From NCBI RefSeq assembly GCF_000717345.1, contig NZ_JNZA01000002.1, positions 257,701 to 321,700 on the forward strand: a stretch of DNA of 64,000 bases, written 5' to 3'. This DNA is from Streptomyces lydicus (GTDB lineage Bacteria; Actinomycetota; Actinomycetes; Streptomycetales; Streptomycetaceae). Positions 52,057 to 60,979 of the stretch are shown here, piece after piece. The notes under the pieces are model-generated. The model ran no database searches. It saw only the letters and a list, made by a program, of their open reading frames with translations, and was not told where the DNA came from. Position 1 is the stretch's first letter. The number at the start of each line of letters is the position of its first letter. A program made the position numbers and the translations under genes.

Positions 52057-52369
52057 GGCCCGCCACCCCGCTCCCCGACCCCTGCCCCTGAGCCCCGCCG
52101 GCTCACCCCAACGGCCGTACGCCGTCCCCGCCCCCGTCCGCCGCCGGCCGGTCCGGTCAGGGGGCGCACAGGCGTGCAGGAAGGCCGTCCTGGCGGCAGG
52201 AGGGCGCCGCGGTACCGTGGAGAGGTCCCTCACTCCGGACCGGCCGGTCTCCCCGCCGCGGCCCGCCCGGCGCCCTCGCTCCGGCCGACGCGCCCTTGAG
52301 CGCACGGCGCGCAGCCGATTAGGTGGAGGGCGGCAATCCTGCCGCGACCCCACGAGGGAGAGGGATTCC
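52057..52369. other. Intergenic region, egtA upstream sequence
   Basis: 313 bp between the aminotransferase and egtA. Apart from the promoter candidate at 52296-52324 I see no gene, RNA or repeat in it; it is C/G-rich without an obvious terminator for the aminotransferase gene. Confidence 0.5.
52296..52324 (+). promoter_or_regulatory. Candidate promoter of the egt operon
   Basis: TTGAGC (52296-52301), 17 bases, then TTAGGT (52319-52324), about 46 bp before the egtA ATG. A normal vegetative-type spacing with acceptable hexamers for Streptomyces. Confidence 0.4.
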
Positions 52370-53650
52370 ATGCCCGTACGGCCTGCAGTCACGGAAGCGG
52401 AGCTTGAAGCGCACCTGCACGGCATATGCTTCAAGACGGGCCCACCGCGCCGTATCGGCGTCGAGATCGAATTCCTGGTCCACGACGCGCGCAACCCCCG
52501 ATGTCCGGTCGAACCCGACCGGCTGCACGCAGCTGCCGACGCGCTGCGCGCACTGCCGCTCCGCTCCCTGCTGACCTTCGAACCCGGCGGTCAGCTGGAA
52601 CTGAGTTCGCAGCCCGCCACCTCCCTGACCGAGTGCATCGAGTCCGTGACGGCCGATCTCGCACTGGTACGCCCCGCCATGCGGGCGCGGGGCCTGGGAA
52701 TGGCCGGCCACGGTCACAACCCGTGGCACCCACCACGCCGGGTACTGACCGACCCCCGCTACAACGCCATGGAGGCGTACTTCGACCGCTGGGGTGACGC
52801 CGGGCGGTCCATGATGTGCGCCACCGCGTCCGTGCAGGTGTGCGTGGACGCCGGGTACGAGGAGCCGGGACCGCTCGGGCACGGCCGGCGCTGGCTGCTG
52901 GCCCATCTGCTGGGCGCGGTGCTGGCCGCGGCGTTCGCCAATTCTCCGACCAGTGAGGGCTGCCCCACCGGCTACCGCACCACCCGCCAGCTCATCTGGT
53001 CCCAGCTCGACCCGGCCCGTACGCTCGCCCCGCCGCTGGGACCGGACCCGCGCACCGCCTGGGCCCGCTACGTCCTGGACGCACCGGTGATGTGCATCCG
53101 CACCGACGGCGGGTCCTGGGACGCGCCGGAGGGGCTCACCTTCCGGGACTGGGTCCGTACCGGCGTGCCCCGGCCCCCCACCCAGGAGGACCTCGACTAC
53201 CACCTCACCACGCTCTTCCCGCCCGTACGGCCGCGCGGCCATCTGGAGCTGCGCATGATCGACGCCCAGTCGGGCGACGCCGGGTGGGTGGTGCCGCTGG
53301 CCGTGACGGCCGCGCTGTTCGACGACCCGGAGGCCGCCGAGCGGGCCTACCGCACGGTCAAGGCGCTGGCCGAGACGGCGGGTCAGCGGCCGGCGCCGCG
53401 CAATCCGCTGTGGCGGCGGGCCGCCCGCGGGGGGCTGACCGATCCGGAGCTGCACGCCGCGGCGGTGGCGTGTTTCGCCGCGGCCGAGGAGGCGCTGCCG
53501 CGGCTCGGCGCCTCCCCGGAGGTGCGTGCGGCAGTCGCGGAGTTCACCGAGCGCTATGTGGCGCGCGGCCGCTGTCCCGCGGACGACCACCTCGACGCCC
53601 TGTACGCCGCGGAGAGCGACGACCTCATTCCTGGGAAGGACAGCCAGTGA
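52370..53650 (+). CDS. egtA: Glutamate-cysteine ligase of ergothioneine biosynthesis
   Basis: 426 residues, gamma-glutamylcysteine synthetase fold. RRIGVEIEFLVHD is the ATP/glutamate-side strand, TFEPGGQLELSSQPA the signature of plant-type/EgtA ligases, SVQVCVDAGYEE and LEWRM-like LELRMIDAQSG the later motifs. It joins Glu and Cys with ATP; the product gamma-Glu-Cys is the sulfur donor for EgtB. ATG at 52370 after GGGAGAGGGA. First gene of egtABCD; the stop codon overlaps the egtB start (GTGA), so expression is coupled. Confidence 0.93.
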   Translation: MPVRPAVTEAELEAHLHGICFKTGPPRRIGVEIEFLVHDARNPRCPVEPDRLHAAADALRALPLRSLLTFEPGGQLELSSQPATSLTECIESVTADLALVRPAMRARGLGMAGHGHNPWHPPRRVLTDPRYNAMEAYFDRWGDAGRSMMCATASVQVCVDAGYEEPGPLGHGRRWLLAHLLGAVLAAAFANSPTSEGCPTGYRTTRQLIWSQLDPARTLAPPLGPDPRTAWARYVLDAPVMCIRTDGGSWDAPEGLTFRDWVRTGVPRPPTQEDLDYHLTTLFPPVRPRGHLELRMIDAQSGDAGWVVPLAVTAALFDDPEAAERAYRTVKALAETAGQRPAPRNPLWRRAARGGLTDPELHAAAVACFAAAEEALPRLGASPEVRAAVAEFTERYVARGRCPADDHLDALYAAESDDLIPGKDSQ

Positions 53651-54966
53651 CCATCGATCCCGAGCTCCTTCGTGAGCGGGCGGCCTCGGCACTGCTCGCC
53701 GCCCGCGACCGCACCCGCCTGCTGACCACCTGCGTCGAGCATCCCGATCTCGTCGCGCAGCACTCCCCGTTGATGTCCCCGCTGGTGTGGGACCTGGCGC
53801 ACATAGGCAACCAGGAGGAGCAGTGGCTGCTGCGCACCGTCGGCGGCCGTGACGCGCTGCGGCCGGACATCGACTCCGTCTACGACGCCTTCGAGCATCC
53901 GCGTGCCGCACGCCCCTCTCTGCCGCTGCTGGCGCCGGACGAGGCGCACGGCTATGTCGCCGAGGTCCGCGGCCGGGTACTGGACATCCTCGAAAGCGCC
54001 CCGCTGCACGGCGGTCCGCTGCTGGACTCCGGCTTCGCCTTCGGCATGATCGCCCAGCACGAGCAGCAGCACGACGAGACCATGCTCATCACGCACCAGC
54101 TGCGCCGCGGGCCGGCCGTGCTCACCGCCCCCGAGCCGCCGCCCCCGTCCGACGAGATCATCCCGGCCGAAGTCCTCGTCCCCGGCGGGCCGTTCCTCAT
54201 GGGGACGTCCACCGAGCCCTGGGCGCTGGACAACGAACGGCCCGCGCACCGCCGCCTGGTGCCCGCCTTCCTGATCGACACCACACCGGTCAGCAACGGC
54301 GCCTACCAGCGGTTCATCGAGGCCGGCGGCTACGACGACCCGCGCTGGTGGGAGCCGGCGGGCTGGGCACAGGTGCAGGAGCACAAGCTGCGGGCCCCGC
54401 TGTTCTGGAAGCGGGACGGCGGCCAGTGGCTGCGCCGGCGGTTCGGGGTGACCGAGCCGGTGCCGCCGGACGAGCCGGTGCTGCACGTCAGCTGGTACGA
54501 GGCGGACGCCTACGCCCGCTGGGCGGGCCGGCGGCTGCCGACCGAGGCCGAGTGGGAGAAGGCCGCCCGCCACGACCCGGCGACCGGCCGGGCCATGCGC
54601 TACCCCTGGGGCGACGAGGACCCCACTCCGGCGCACGCCAACCTCGGCCAGCGGCATCTGCGGCCGGCCGCGATCGGCAGCTATCCCGACGGCCAGTCGC
54701 CGCTTGGCGTACGGCAGTTGATCGGCGATGTGTGGGAGTGGACGGCGAGCGACTTCCTGCCCTACCCGGGCTTCGCCGCGTTCCCCTACCGGGAGTACTC
54801 GGAAGTGTTCTTCGGCGACGAGTACAAGGTGCTGCGCGGCGGGTCGTTCGCGGTCGACCCGGTCGCCTGCCGGGGCACCTTCCGCAACTGGGACCTGCCG
54901 GTCCGGCGGCAGATCTTCTCCGGGTTCCGTACCGCCCGGGACGCCGACCCGATGGCGGAAGCATGA
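53647..54966 (+). CDS. egtB: Ergothioneine biosynthesis sulfoxide synthase
   Basis: 439 residues. An N-terminal DinB-like helical domain provides the iron site: His52 in DLAHIGNQEEQW and His138/His142 in AQHEQQHDETM, at the expected positions for EgtB. The C-terminal formylglycine-generating-enzyme-like domain (about 170-430) includes GGPFLMGTSTEPWALDNERPAH, RRLPTEAEWEKAAR and VWEWTASDF. The non-heme iron enzyme couples O2, hercynine and gamma-Glu-Cys to the sulfoxide. GTG start overlaps the egtA stop. Cytoplasmic. All features for activity appear to be present. Confidence 0.95.
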   Translation: MTIDPELLRERAASALLAARDRTRLLTTCVEHPDLVAQHSPLMSPLVWDLAHIGNQEEQWLLRTVGGRDALRPDIDSVYDAFEHPRAARPSLPLLAPDEAHGYVAEVRGRVLDILESAPLHGGPLLDSGFAFGMIAQHEQQHDETMLITHQLRRGPAVLTAPEPPPPSDEIIPAEVLVPGGPFLMGTSTEPWALDNERPAHRRLVPAFLIDTTPVSNGAYQRFIEAGGYDDPRWWEPAGWAQVQEHKLRAPLFWKRDGGQWLRRRFGVTEPVPPDEPVLHVSWYEADAYARWAGRRLPTEAEWEKAARHDPATGRAMRYPWGDEDPTPAHANLGQRHLRPAAIGSYPDGQSPLGVRQLIGDVWEWTASDFLPYPGFAAFPYREYSEVFFGDEYKVLRGGSFAVDPVACRGTFRNWDLPVRRQIFSGFRTARDADPMAEA

Positions 54967-54994
54967 GGCCCGCGACCCGGGAGGCGGTCAGCTG

Positions 54995-55750
54995 ATGTGT
55001 CGTCATATCGCTTATCTGGGGCCGGAGATACCCTTCGGCCAGATCGTGCTGGACCCCCCGCACGGCCTGTACCGGCAGTCGTGGGCGCCGCGCCGCCAGC
55101 GGTACGGCACGGTCAACGCGGACGGGTTCGGCGTCGGCTGGTACGCGCCGGGTGACCCGGTGCCCGCCCGCTACCGGCGGGCCGGGCCGATCTGGGCCGA
55201 CGAGCAGCTGCCCGACCTGGCACGGGTGGTGCGCACCGGCGCGCTGCTGGCCGCCGTACGGGACGCCACCGTGGCCGGGGCCGACGCGGAGGCGGCCGCC
55301 GCGCCGTTCGCCGCCGGGCGCTACCTCTTCAGCCACAACGGCGCGGTGACCGGCTGGCCGGACTCCCTGGCGCCGCTGGCCGCCGAGCTGCCACCGGAGG
55401 AGCTGCTGCGGCTCCAGGCGCGCTGCGACGCGGCGTTCGTGTGGGCGCTGGTCCGGCACCGGCTGACGCGCGGCGACGAGCCCGGCGAGGCGCTGGCCGA
55501 AACGGTCACGTCCGTCGCCGCGGCCGCACCCGGCTCCCGGCTCAACCTGCTGCTGACCGACGGCACCTCCATCACCGCCACCACCTGGGGCGACACCCTG
55601 TTCCACCTCGCCATTCCCGGCGGCGGCCGGGTGGTCGCCGCGGAGCCGTACGACGATTCCCCCCACTGGACCGAGGTCCCCGACCGCACCCTGCTGCGCG
55701 CCACCCGGACCGATGTCCACCTCACCCCGCTCAAGGAGCCCGCCACGTGA
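54995..55750 (+). CDS. egtC: Ergothioneine biosynthesis amidohydrolase
   Basis: 251 residues, class II glutamine-amidotransferase fold. The mature enzyme begins with Cys2 (MCRHIAYLG), the N-terminal nucleophile. RYGTVNADGFGVGWYAPGDP and RYLFSHNGAVTGW are the Ntn-hydrolase loops. EgtC removes glutamate from the gamma-Glu-hercynylcysteine sulfoxide formed by EgtB. ATG at 54995 with GGGAGG ten bases before, 28 bp after egtB. Its stop overlaps the egtD start. Confidence 0.94.
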   Translation: MCRHIAYLGPEIPFGQIVLDPPHGLYRQSWAPRRQRYGTVNADGFGVGWYAPGDPVPARYRRAGPIWADEQLPDLARVVRTGALLAAVRDATVAGADAEAAAAPFAAGRYLFSHNGAVTGWPDSLAPLAAELPPEELLRLQARCDAAFVWALVRHRLTRGDEPGEALAETVTSVAAAAPGSRLNLLLTDGTSITATTWGDTLFHLAIPGGGRVVAAEPYDDSPHWTEVPDRTLLRATRTDVHLTPLKEPAT

Positions 55751-56709
55751 GCCCCCTCAGCATCACCCGCACCCTCCCTGCCGACGCCACCGCGGCCGCG
55801 CTGCGCGCCGATGTCGCCCAGGGCCTGTCCCGCACCCCCAAGCAGCTGCCGCCCAAGTGGTTCTACGACGCCCGCGGCAGCGAACTGTTCGAAGAGATCA
55901 CCAAACTGCCCGACTACTACCCGACCCGCGCCGAGCGGGAGATCCTGCTCACCCGCGCCGACCACATCGCCGCGGCCACCAACGCGCGCACGCTGATCGA
56001 GCTGGGCTCCGGGTCCTCCGACAAGACCCGCCACCTCATCGGCGCGCTGACCGGCCTGCAGACCTATGTGCCCGTCGACGTCAGCGAGTCCGCGCTGGCC
56101 GCGGCCGGCGAGGCGCTGCTCTCCGAGCACCCCGGGCTCACCGTGCACGCCCTGGTCGCCGACTTCCAGCAGGGCCTCGCGCTGCCCGACACGCCCGGTC
56201 CCCGGCTGCTCGCCTTCCTCGGCGGCACCCTGGGAAATCTGCTGCCCGAGGAGCGCGCCGCCTTCCTGCACGCCGTGCACGCCGCGCTCTCCCCGGGGGA
56301 CGCCCTGCTGCTCGGCACCGACCTCGTCAAGGACGAGGCCACGCTGGTGGCGGCGTACGACGATCCGCAGGGGGTGACGGCCGCGTTCAACAAGAACGTG
56401 CTGCAGGTCATCAACCGTGAGCTGGGCGGCGACTTCGACCCCGCGGACTTCGACCACGTCGCGCTGTGGAACGCCGAGCACGAGTGGATCGAGATGCGGC
56501 TGCGGGCCCGCAAGGAGCTGACCGTCAAGATTCCCGGCGTGGATCTGGCGGCGACCTTCGCGGCCGGTGAGGACGTACGGACCGAGGTCTCGGCGAAGTT
56601 CCGGGAGGACGGCGTACGCACCGAACTGGCGGCGGCCGGAATGGAGTTGACCAACTGGTGGACGGACAGCGCGGACCGCTTCGCGCTGTCGCTGTCCTTC
56701 CGCGCCTGA
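55747..56709 (+). CDS. egtD: L-histidine N(alpha)-methyltransferase
   Basis: 320 residues, SAM-dependent methyltransferase of the EgtD/DUF2260 type. The N-terminal LSRTPKQLPPKWFYDARGSELFEEITKLPDYYPTR is diagnostic; LIELGSGSSDKTRHLI is the SAM loop and VPVDVSESAL the following acidic strand, with FLGGTLGNLLPEE further on. It trimethylates histidine to hercynine, the first committed step. GTG start overlaps egtC. It is the last egt gene; an almost perfect terminator follows. No egtE-like lyase lies beside it. Confidence 0.95.
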   Translation: MSPLSITRTLPADATAAALRADVAQGLSRTPKQLPPKWFYDARGSELFEEITKLPDYYPTRAEREILLTRADHIAAATNARTLIELGSGSSDKTRHLIGALTGLQTYVPVDVSESALAAAGEALLSEHPGLTVHALVADFQQGLALPDTPGPRLLAFLGGTLGNLLPEERAAFLHAVHAALSPGDALLLGTDLVKDEATLVAAYDDPQGVTAAFNKNVLQVINRELGGDFDPADFDHVALWNAEHEWIEMRLRARKELTVKIPGVDLAATFAAGEDVRTEVSAKFREDGVRTELAAAGMELTNWWTDSADRFALSLSFRA

Positions 56710-56724
56710 CCGCTCGCGTCGTTT

Positions 56725-56756
56725 CCGGCCGGTGTGCCCCTCGGCACACCGGCCGG
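56725..56756 (+). terminator. Terminator of the egtABCD operon
   Basis: A 14-bp perfect stem (CCGGCCGGTGTGCC at 56725-56738, GGCACACCGGCCGG at 56743-56756) with tetraloop CCTC, starting 15 bases after the egtD stop. Confidence 0.9.
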
Positions 56757-56854
56757 GTGTCATGTCCGCGGCCAGTGTGGTTCCATGCCTCGACCGCAGC
56801 GGCGCACCGGCATGCCCGGTGCGCCGCACGCAGACTCGACGGCAGGGGAAGCGG

Positions 56855-57805
56855 ATGGGACAGGGGCCGGGAACGGGGCTGGATCGACGGGGGTTCCTCA
56901 GAGGGGCGGCCGGACTGTCGGCCGCCGGTGTGCTGGCGGGACTCGGCAGCGGGGCGTTCACGGCGGACGCCGCGGTCCGCCGGCGCTCCGCGCCCGCCAC
57001 ACTCTCCGTACAGGACTGGATGTCGGCGCTCCCGGACAGCACGCCCGTCCAGCGCCTCACGATCCCCGGCACCCATGACTCCGGCGCCCGGATCGGCGGC
57101 CCGTGGGTCGCCTGCCAGAACACCGCCGTCGACGCCCAACTGGCCTCCGGCATCCGCTTCCTGGACGTCCGCTGCCGGGCCGTCGACAACGTCTTCGCCA
57201 TCCATCACGGCGCCTTCTACCAGCAGCTGATGTTCGGCGACGTGCTCAACGCCTGCCGGGCGTTCCTGCAGGCGCACCCCACCGAGACCGTGCTGATGCG
57301 GGTCAAGCAGGAGTACTCCGAGGTCAGCGCCGAGGAGTTCCGCCGGATCTTCACCCTCTATCTGGACGACAAGGGCTACCGCCCGCTCTTCCGGCTGGAC
57401 GGCGGCCTGCCGGCTCTCGGCCAGGCACGCGGAAAGGTCGTGCTGCTGGCGGACTCCGACGGCCTGGGCGGCGTCCGCTACGGCGATCCGCAGCTGTTCG
57501 ACATCCAGGACGACTACATGGCGGAGCCGTTCGGGAAGTGGCCCAAGGTCGAGGCCCAGTTCCGCAAGGCCGTCGGCCAGCCGGGCAAGCTGTTCGTCAA
57601 CTACGTCAGCACCGCCGCGCTGCTCCCCCCGCGGTCCAACGCCGACCGCCTCAACCCCCAGGTCAAGGGGCTTCTGGAGGGCTCGGAGGGCAGTTCCTGG
57701 ACGGGGCTGGGCATCGTGCCGATGGACTTCCCGAACGAGTTCGGGCTGGCGGAGACGCTGATCCGGCACAACGCGGCGGCGAGCCGGATGCGGCTGACGC
57801 CGTGA
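56855..57805 (+). CDS. Tat-exported phosphatidylinositol-specific phospholipase C-like protein
   Basis: 316 residues. A twin-arginine signal (LDRRGFLRGAAGLSAAGVLAG, about 9-29) directs export. The PI-PLC X-type barrel has the catalytic histidines in IPGTHDSGARIG and AIHHGAFYQQ. IRFLDVRCRAV is the second strand. It cleaves phosphatidylinositol or a related glycolipid by acid-base catalysis; bacterial enzymes need no Ca. ATG after AGGGGAAG. The end of the gene is duplicated as a 29-bp tandem repeat including the stop codon. Confidence 0.88.
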   Translation: MGQGPGTGLDRRGFLRGAAGLSAAGVLAGLGSGAFTADAAVRRRSAPATLSVQDWMSALPDSTPVQRLTIPGTHDSGARIGGPWVACQNTAVDAQLASGIRFLDVRCRAVDNVFAIHHGAFYQQLMFGDVLNACRAFLQAHPTETVLMRVKQEYSEVSAEEFRRIFTLYLDDKGYRPLFRLDGGLPALGQARGKVVLLADSDGLGGVRYGDPQLFDIQDDYMAEPFGKWPKVEAQFRKAVGQPGKLFVNYVSTAALLPPRSNADRLNPQVKGLLEGSEGSSWTGLGIVPMDFPNEFGLAETLIRHNAAASRMRLTP

Positions 57806-57839
57806 CCGGGAGCCGGGTGCGGCTGACGCCATGACCGGG
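57782..57839 (+). repeat. 29-bp tandem duplication spanning the PI-PLC stop codon
   Basis: 57782-57810 and 57811-57839 are identical at 27 of 29 positions. The first copy holds the last codons and the TGA of the PI-PLC gene; the second is beyond the stop and carries another TGA in the same frame offset. The rest of 57806-58106 contains no other gene that I can support. Confidence 0.8.
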
Positions 57840-58106
57840 GGCCGGGGCCGGCCGGGGAGGTCACCCGATCGGCCCAGCCCCCGCCCGCCCTGTCGGTGCG
57901 GCTCGGCCCGCGGGCGTCCCGTACCGGCCTGCCGGGCATCGCGGCAGGCCACCGCCGTACCGCTCTTCGGGCTTCGCGTGCGCTGATCCGCCCGGGTGAC
58001 CCAACCAAGACGCGCCGCCCTGCATCAGACTGGGTGAAATGTCTGGTTCCGGCGCCGTCCCGGCGTACGAGGGGCGCCGCCGGCTGATGCGGCGAGGCGG
58101 CTGTTG

Positions 58107-59204
58107 GTGGAGACGAGCGAGCGCGGGACCGCGACGGCGGGGAACGCGGGCGGTGCGGCCGACGCCCCCGGGGCGTGGGCGGGCGACTGCCCCGGCCCCG
58201 GCGCACCGGCCTGCACCGGGCGCGGCCGGGCCGGCGTTCCGCTGCGGGCGACCCTGGCGCTCGGCGCGCTCACGGTCGTCATGGGCAGCACGGTGCTGGC
58301 GCTGGGCGCTCCGCCCCGCGAGCCGTACCTGGCCGCCGGGGACAGCGCCACCGGCTCGTACCTCACCACCCGCGCCGACGGCGACCAGGCCGCCGCCGCG
58401 GTGCTCGCCGGGCCGTACGAGGAGGTGCCGGGGCCGCCGGTGGCGGCGCGCCGCGGCGGCGGGCGGGCGGCCCCGGTCCCCCTGCCGGCCTCCTCGCCCC
58501 TGGTGGCCGCCCCCGCGGCCCCCTCGCCGGCCATCGGCGCGCTCTTCTCTCCCGGCGACGACGGCGATCCGGCCCACCACTGCACCGCGAGCGTGGTGCA
58601 CTCCCCCGCGGGCGACCTCGTCGTCACCGCCGCGCACTGCGTGCACGACGGCGGCTTCCGCACCCGGCTGGTCTTCGTGCCCGGCCTGCACGACCGGATC
58701 GCGCCGTACGGCCTGTGGGTGCCCGCCCGCATCCATGTCGATCCGCGGTGGATCAGCGACCGGGACCCCGATCACGACGTGGCCTTCCTGCGGGTGCGCA
58801 GATCCGGCCGGGCCGGCAGCCGGATAGAGGACCTCACCGGCTCCGAACGGATCCGCTTCGACGCCCCGGCCGGGCGCCCGGCGCTGCTGACCGGCTACCC
58901 CGCCGACCAGGACACCCCGGTCAGCTGCCGGCACACCGCGGACGCCGAGGGGCCGGCCCAACTGCGCTTCGACTGCGCCGGGTTCCCCAACGGCACCAGC
59001 GGCGGGCCGATGCTCACCGACGTCGACCCGGGCACCGGTACCGGCACCCTGATCGGGGTGGTCGGCGGCCTCGACGAAGGGGGCGACGACCTCACCTCGT
59101 ACAGCAGCCGGTTCGGCAAGGACATCGCCGCGCTCTACCGCCGCGCGACCGCGGAACCGGCCCCCACGCCGGCCGTCAGGCCCCGCGCCGAACCACGGTC
59201 CTGA
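58107..59204 (+). CDS. Membrane-anchored or exported trypsin-like serine protease
   Basis: About 365 residues. A hydrophilic N-terminus precedes a signal-anchor helix (about 48-70, RATLALGALTVVMGSTVLALG), then an Ala/Pro linker and a V8/trypsin-like domain: His in VVTAAHCVHDG, Asp in PDHDVAFLRV and Ser in NGTSGGPMLTDV. Two Cys pairs are likely. The start is uncertain: GTG at 58107 or TTG at 58104, both after GCGAGG. It lies between the two PLC-like genes and overlaps the convergent one by 29 bp. Substrates unknown. Confidence 0.85.
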   Translation: METSERGTATAGNAGGAADAPGAWAGDCPGPGAPACTGRGRAGVPLRATLALGALTVVMGSTVLALGAPPREPYLAAGDSATGSYLTTRADGDQAAAAVLAGPYEEVPGPPVAARRGGGRAAPVPLPASSPLVAAPAAPSPAIGALFSPGDDGDPAHHCTASVVHSPAGDLVVTAAHCVHDGGFRTRLVFVPGLHDRIAPYGLWVPARIHVDPRWISDRDPDHDVAFLRVRRSGRAGSRIEDLTGSERIRFDAPAGRPALLTGYPADQDTPVSCRHTADAEGPAQLRFDCAGFPNGTSGGPMLTDVDPGTGTGTLIGVVGGLDEGGDDLTSYSSRFGKDIAALYRRATAEPAPTPAVRPRAEPRS

Positions 59205-60210
59205 GCACCGACGGCAGCGGGTACCAGTCCGCCGTGGCGAAACTGGCGTGCGCCGCGGCGAGTTGACCGACCCGGGCCAGCGCCTGCGCCTCGGTCGGGC
59301 GGGTGCCGTCGATGACCGGCGGCACGTTGTGCGCGTCGGTCATGATGAGGAGGTAGTGGCGGGTGTCGTACCAGGCGGTGTCGATGGAGCCGTTCAGGTA
59401 CGTCGCGGCATCACCGTCGAACACCACGAACCACGGGCGCAGCGCCGGGTCCGTGTAGCGCTCGCGCGGGTCGCCGGGCGCCGCGCCGTGCACCGCGGGA
59501 AACGCGGTCGACTGCGCCAGCTTCCCCTGCGCCGCCAGATCCTTCAGGTGCGTGGCGTACTCGACGTCGGTCCACAGCTTGTCGAACGGGTTGCTCTCCT
59601 CGACCGTGCCCGGTATCAGCTCGAAGAGGAACTTCCCGGCCAGGTCGGCGCGTGCGGGCCAGCCGCCGGCCCGCACCGCCTCGTCGGGGGTGGCGTGCCC
59701 GGCCGTGAGGTCACCAGGCCCGTAGACCGCGTCTCCCAGCTTCTGCCGCACCAGCGCGTCGAACTCGGCGGGGCCGCGCCCGCCCTTGGCGTTGAAGCCG
59801 TCCTTCATCTCGACCTTGAGCAGGATGGGCCGGTGGCCGGGGTGCGCGTCGTGCCACGCCCGCAGATCGGCGAGGCAGCCGGCGAAGTCCTGGTTGCGGT
59901 CCTTGGTCCGCAGCTCGGACGCGTTGGCGGCGCCCTCGCAGTTGTTGTTGTTCCCGAGCGGATTGCTGTGCGAGACCCGCCAGCTCCGGCCCAGCCCGTT
60001 GGACCAGAGGTCGAGTTCGAGCAGCGCGGCTCCGGAGTCCAGCGCGTCCGCGAAGTAGGGGTACTTGGCCTTGTCGTAGGCGTTGTGGACACCCACGGAC
60101 GTGCTGGTGCCGTATGTCAGAGGGGCCGGCTGGGCGCCCGCCGGGCCGCTCACGGCCATCACCGCTGCCGCCGCGGCGGCCACCGTCCCCACGCACCGCT
60201 TACCGTTCAT
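59176..60210 (-). CDS. Exported Ca-dependent-type phosphoinositide phospholipase C-like protein
   Basis: 344 residues with a Sec signal (TVAAAAAAVMAVSGPAGA, about 8-26). The barrel belongs to the Ca-dependent PI-PLC (bacterial PLC1-like) group: GVHNAYDKAKYPYFADALDSGAALLELDLWSN, SHSNPLGNNNNCEG, and ILLKVEMKDG, which carries conserved Glu/Lys of the barrel. The presumed catalytic His are in SVGVHNAY and RVSHSNP. Phospholipid or glycerophosphodiester substrates are possible. ATG at 60210 after GGGAAGCGGGG. Different subfamily from the PI-PLC-like gene at 56855-57805. Confidence 0.82.
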   Translation of the reverse strand: MNGKRCVGTVAAAAAAVMAVSGPAGAQPAPLTYGTSTSVGVHNAYDKAKYPYFADALDSGAALLELDLWSNGLGRSWRVSHSNPLGNNNNCEGAANASELRTKDRNQDFAGCLADLRAWHDAHPGHRPILLKVEMKDGFNAKGGRGPAEFDALVRQKLGDAVYGPGDLTAGHATPDEAVRAGGWPARADLAGKFLFELIPGTVEESNPFDKLWTDVEYATHLKDLAAQGKLAQSTAFPAVHGAAPGDPRERYTDPALRPWFVVFDGDAATYLNGSIDTAWYDTRHYLLIMTDAHNVPPVIDGTRPTEAQALARVGQLAAAHASFATADWYPLPSVLRTVVRRGA

Positions 60211-60260
60211 GAGCCCCGCTTCCCTAGGTCCTCGGCCGCCCGGCAGTCACCCGAACGCCA

Positions 60261-60288
60261 GATCGACCGGTCGGTCATCCGGTCGATC
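60261..60288. promoter_or_regulatory. Inverted repeat, possible operator between divergent genes
   Basis: GATCGACCGG (60261-60270) and CCGGTCGATC (60279-60288), perfect 10-bp arms with an 8-bp spacer, 51 bp from the PLC-like start and 95 bp from the DUF2165 start. The form is typical of a dimeric regulator site. Confidence 0.5.
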
Positions 60289-60382
60289 GGGCAGCAGCGT
60301 ACGGGACTTGTGGGTGGCCGCACTCCAGGACGGGTGGCGCGTAGGCAAAGATCGGACAACGTAACCGACTTGAGGAGGACCC

Positions 60383-60940
60383 ATGTCCGAGACGTCCACG
60401 CCCCCGCACGCCGGCGGCCGGATACCGCGCACCGGCCTGACGTTGGCGGCGGCCGTGCTCACGGGAACCGTCGCGCTCATCATCGCCCTTGTCGCCTTGG
60501 GCAATATCACCGACTTCGGCACCAATCAGCAGTTCGTCCGCCACGTCCTGGCCATGGACACCACTTTCCAGGACCCCGACCTGATGTGGCGGGCCATCAC
60601 CTCGCACCGGCTGCAGGACGCCGCCTACCTGGTGATCATCGCCTGGGAGACGCTCGCCGCACTGCTGCTGCTCGCGGGCACCGCACTGTGGGCCGTCGGC
60701 CTGCGCAACGGCCGCCTCGCCCGGGCCCGGTTGCTCAGTACCCTCGGTCTGCTGATGATCGTCCTTCTCTTCGGCGCGGGCTTCCTCGCCATCGGTGGCG
60801 AGTGGTTCGCCATGTGGCAGTCCAAGACCTGGAACGGGCTGGAGGCGGCGACCCGCAACCTCACCCTCGCCGGGATCGCGCTGCTGGTAGTCCACCTGCC
60901 GGGCACGACCGGGCCCCGCCGCGGCGAAAACGACGCCTGA
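60383..60940 (+). CDS. DUF2165-type small integral membrane protein
   Basis: 185 residues with four transmembrane helices. LGNITDFGTNQQFVRHVLAMDTTF and LQDAAYLVIIAWETLAALLLL and WFAMWQSKTWNGLEAATRN match the DUF2165 family; the pattern WNGxE is diagnostic. Function unknown. ATG after GAGGAGG, a strong site. The preceding intergenic region holds a 10-bp inverted repeat. No neighbours suggest a pathway. Confidence 0.82.
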   Translation: MSETSTPPHAGGRIPRTGLTLAAAVLTGTVALIIALVALGNITDFGTNQQFVRHVLAMDTTFQDPDLMWRAITSHRLQDAAYLVIIAWETLAALLLLAGTALWAVGLRNGRLARARLLSTLGLLMIVLLFGAGFLAIGGEWFAMWQSKTWNGLEAATRNLTLAGIALLVVHLPGTTGPRRGENDA

Positions 60941-60979
60941 CGCCGCACGGCCGGACCGGCCCCCGGGAACTCCTCGGGT

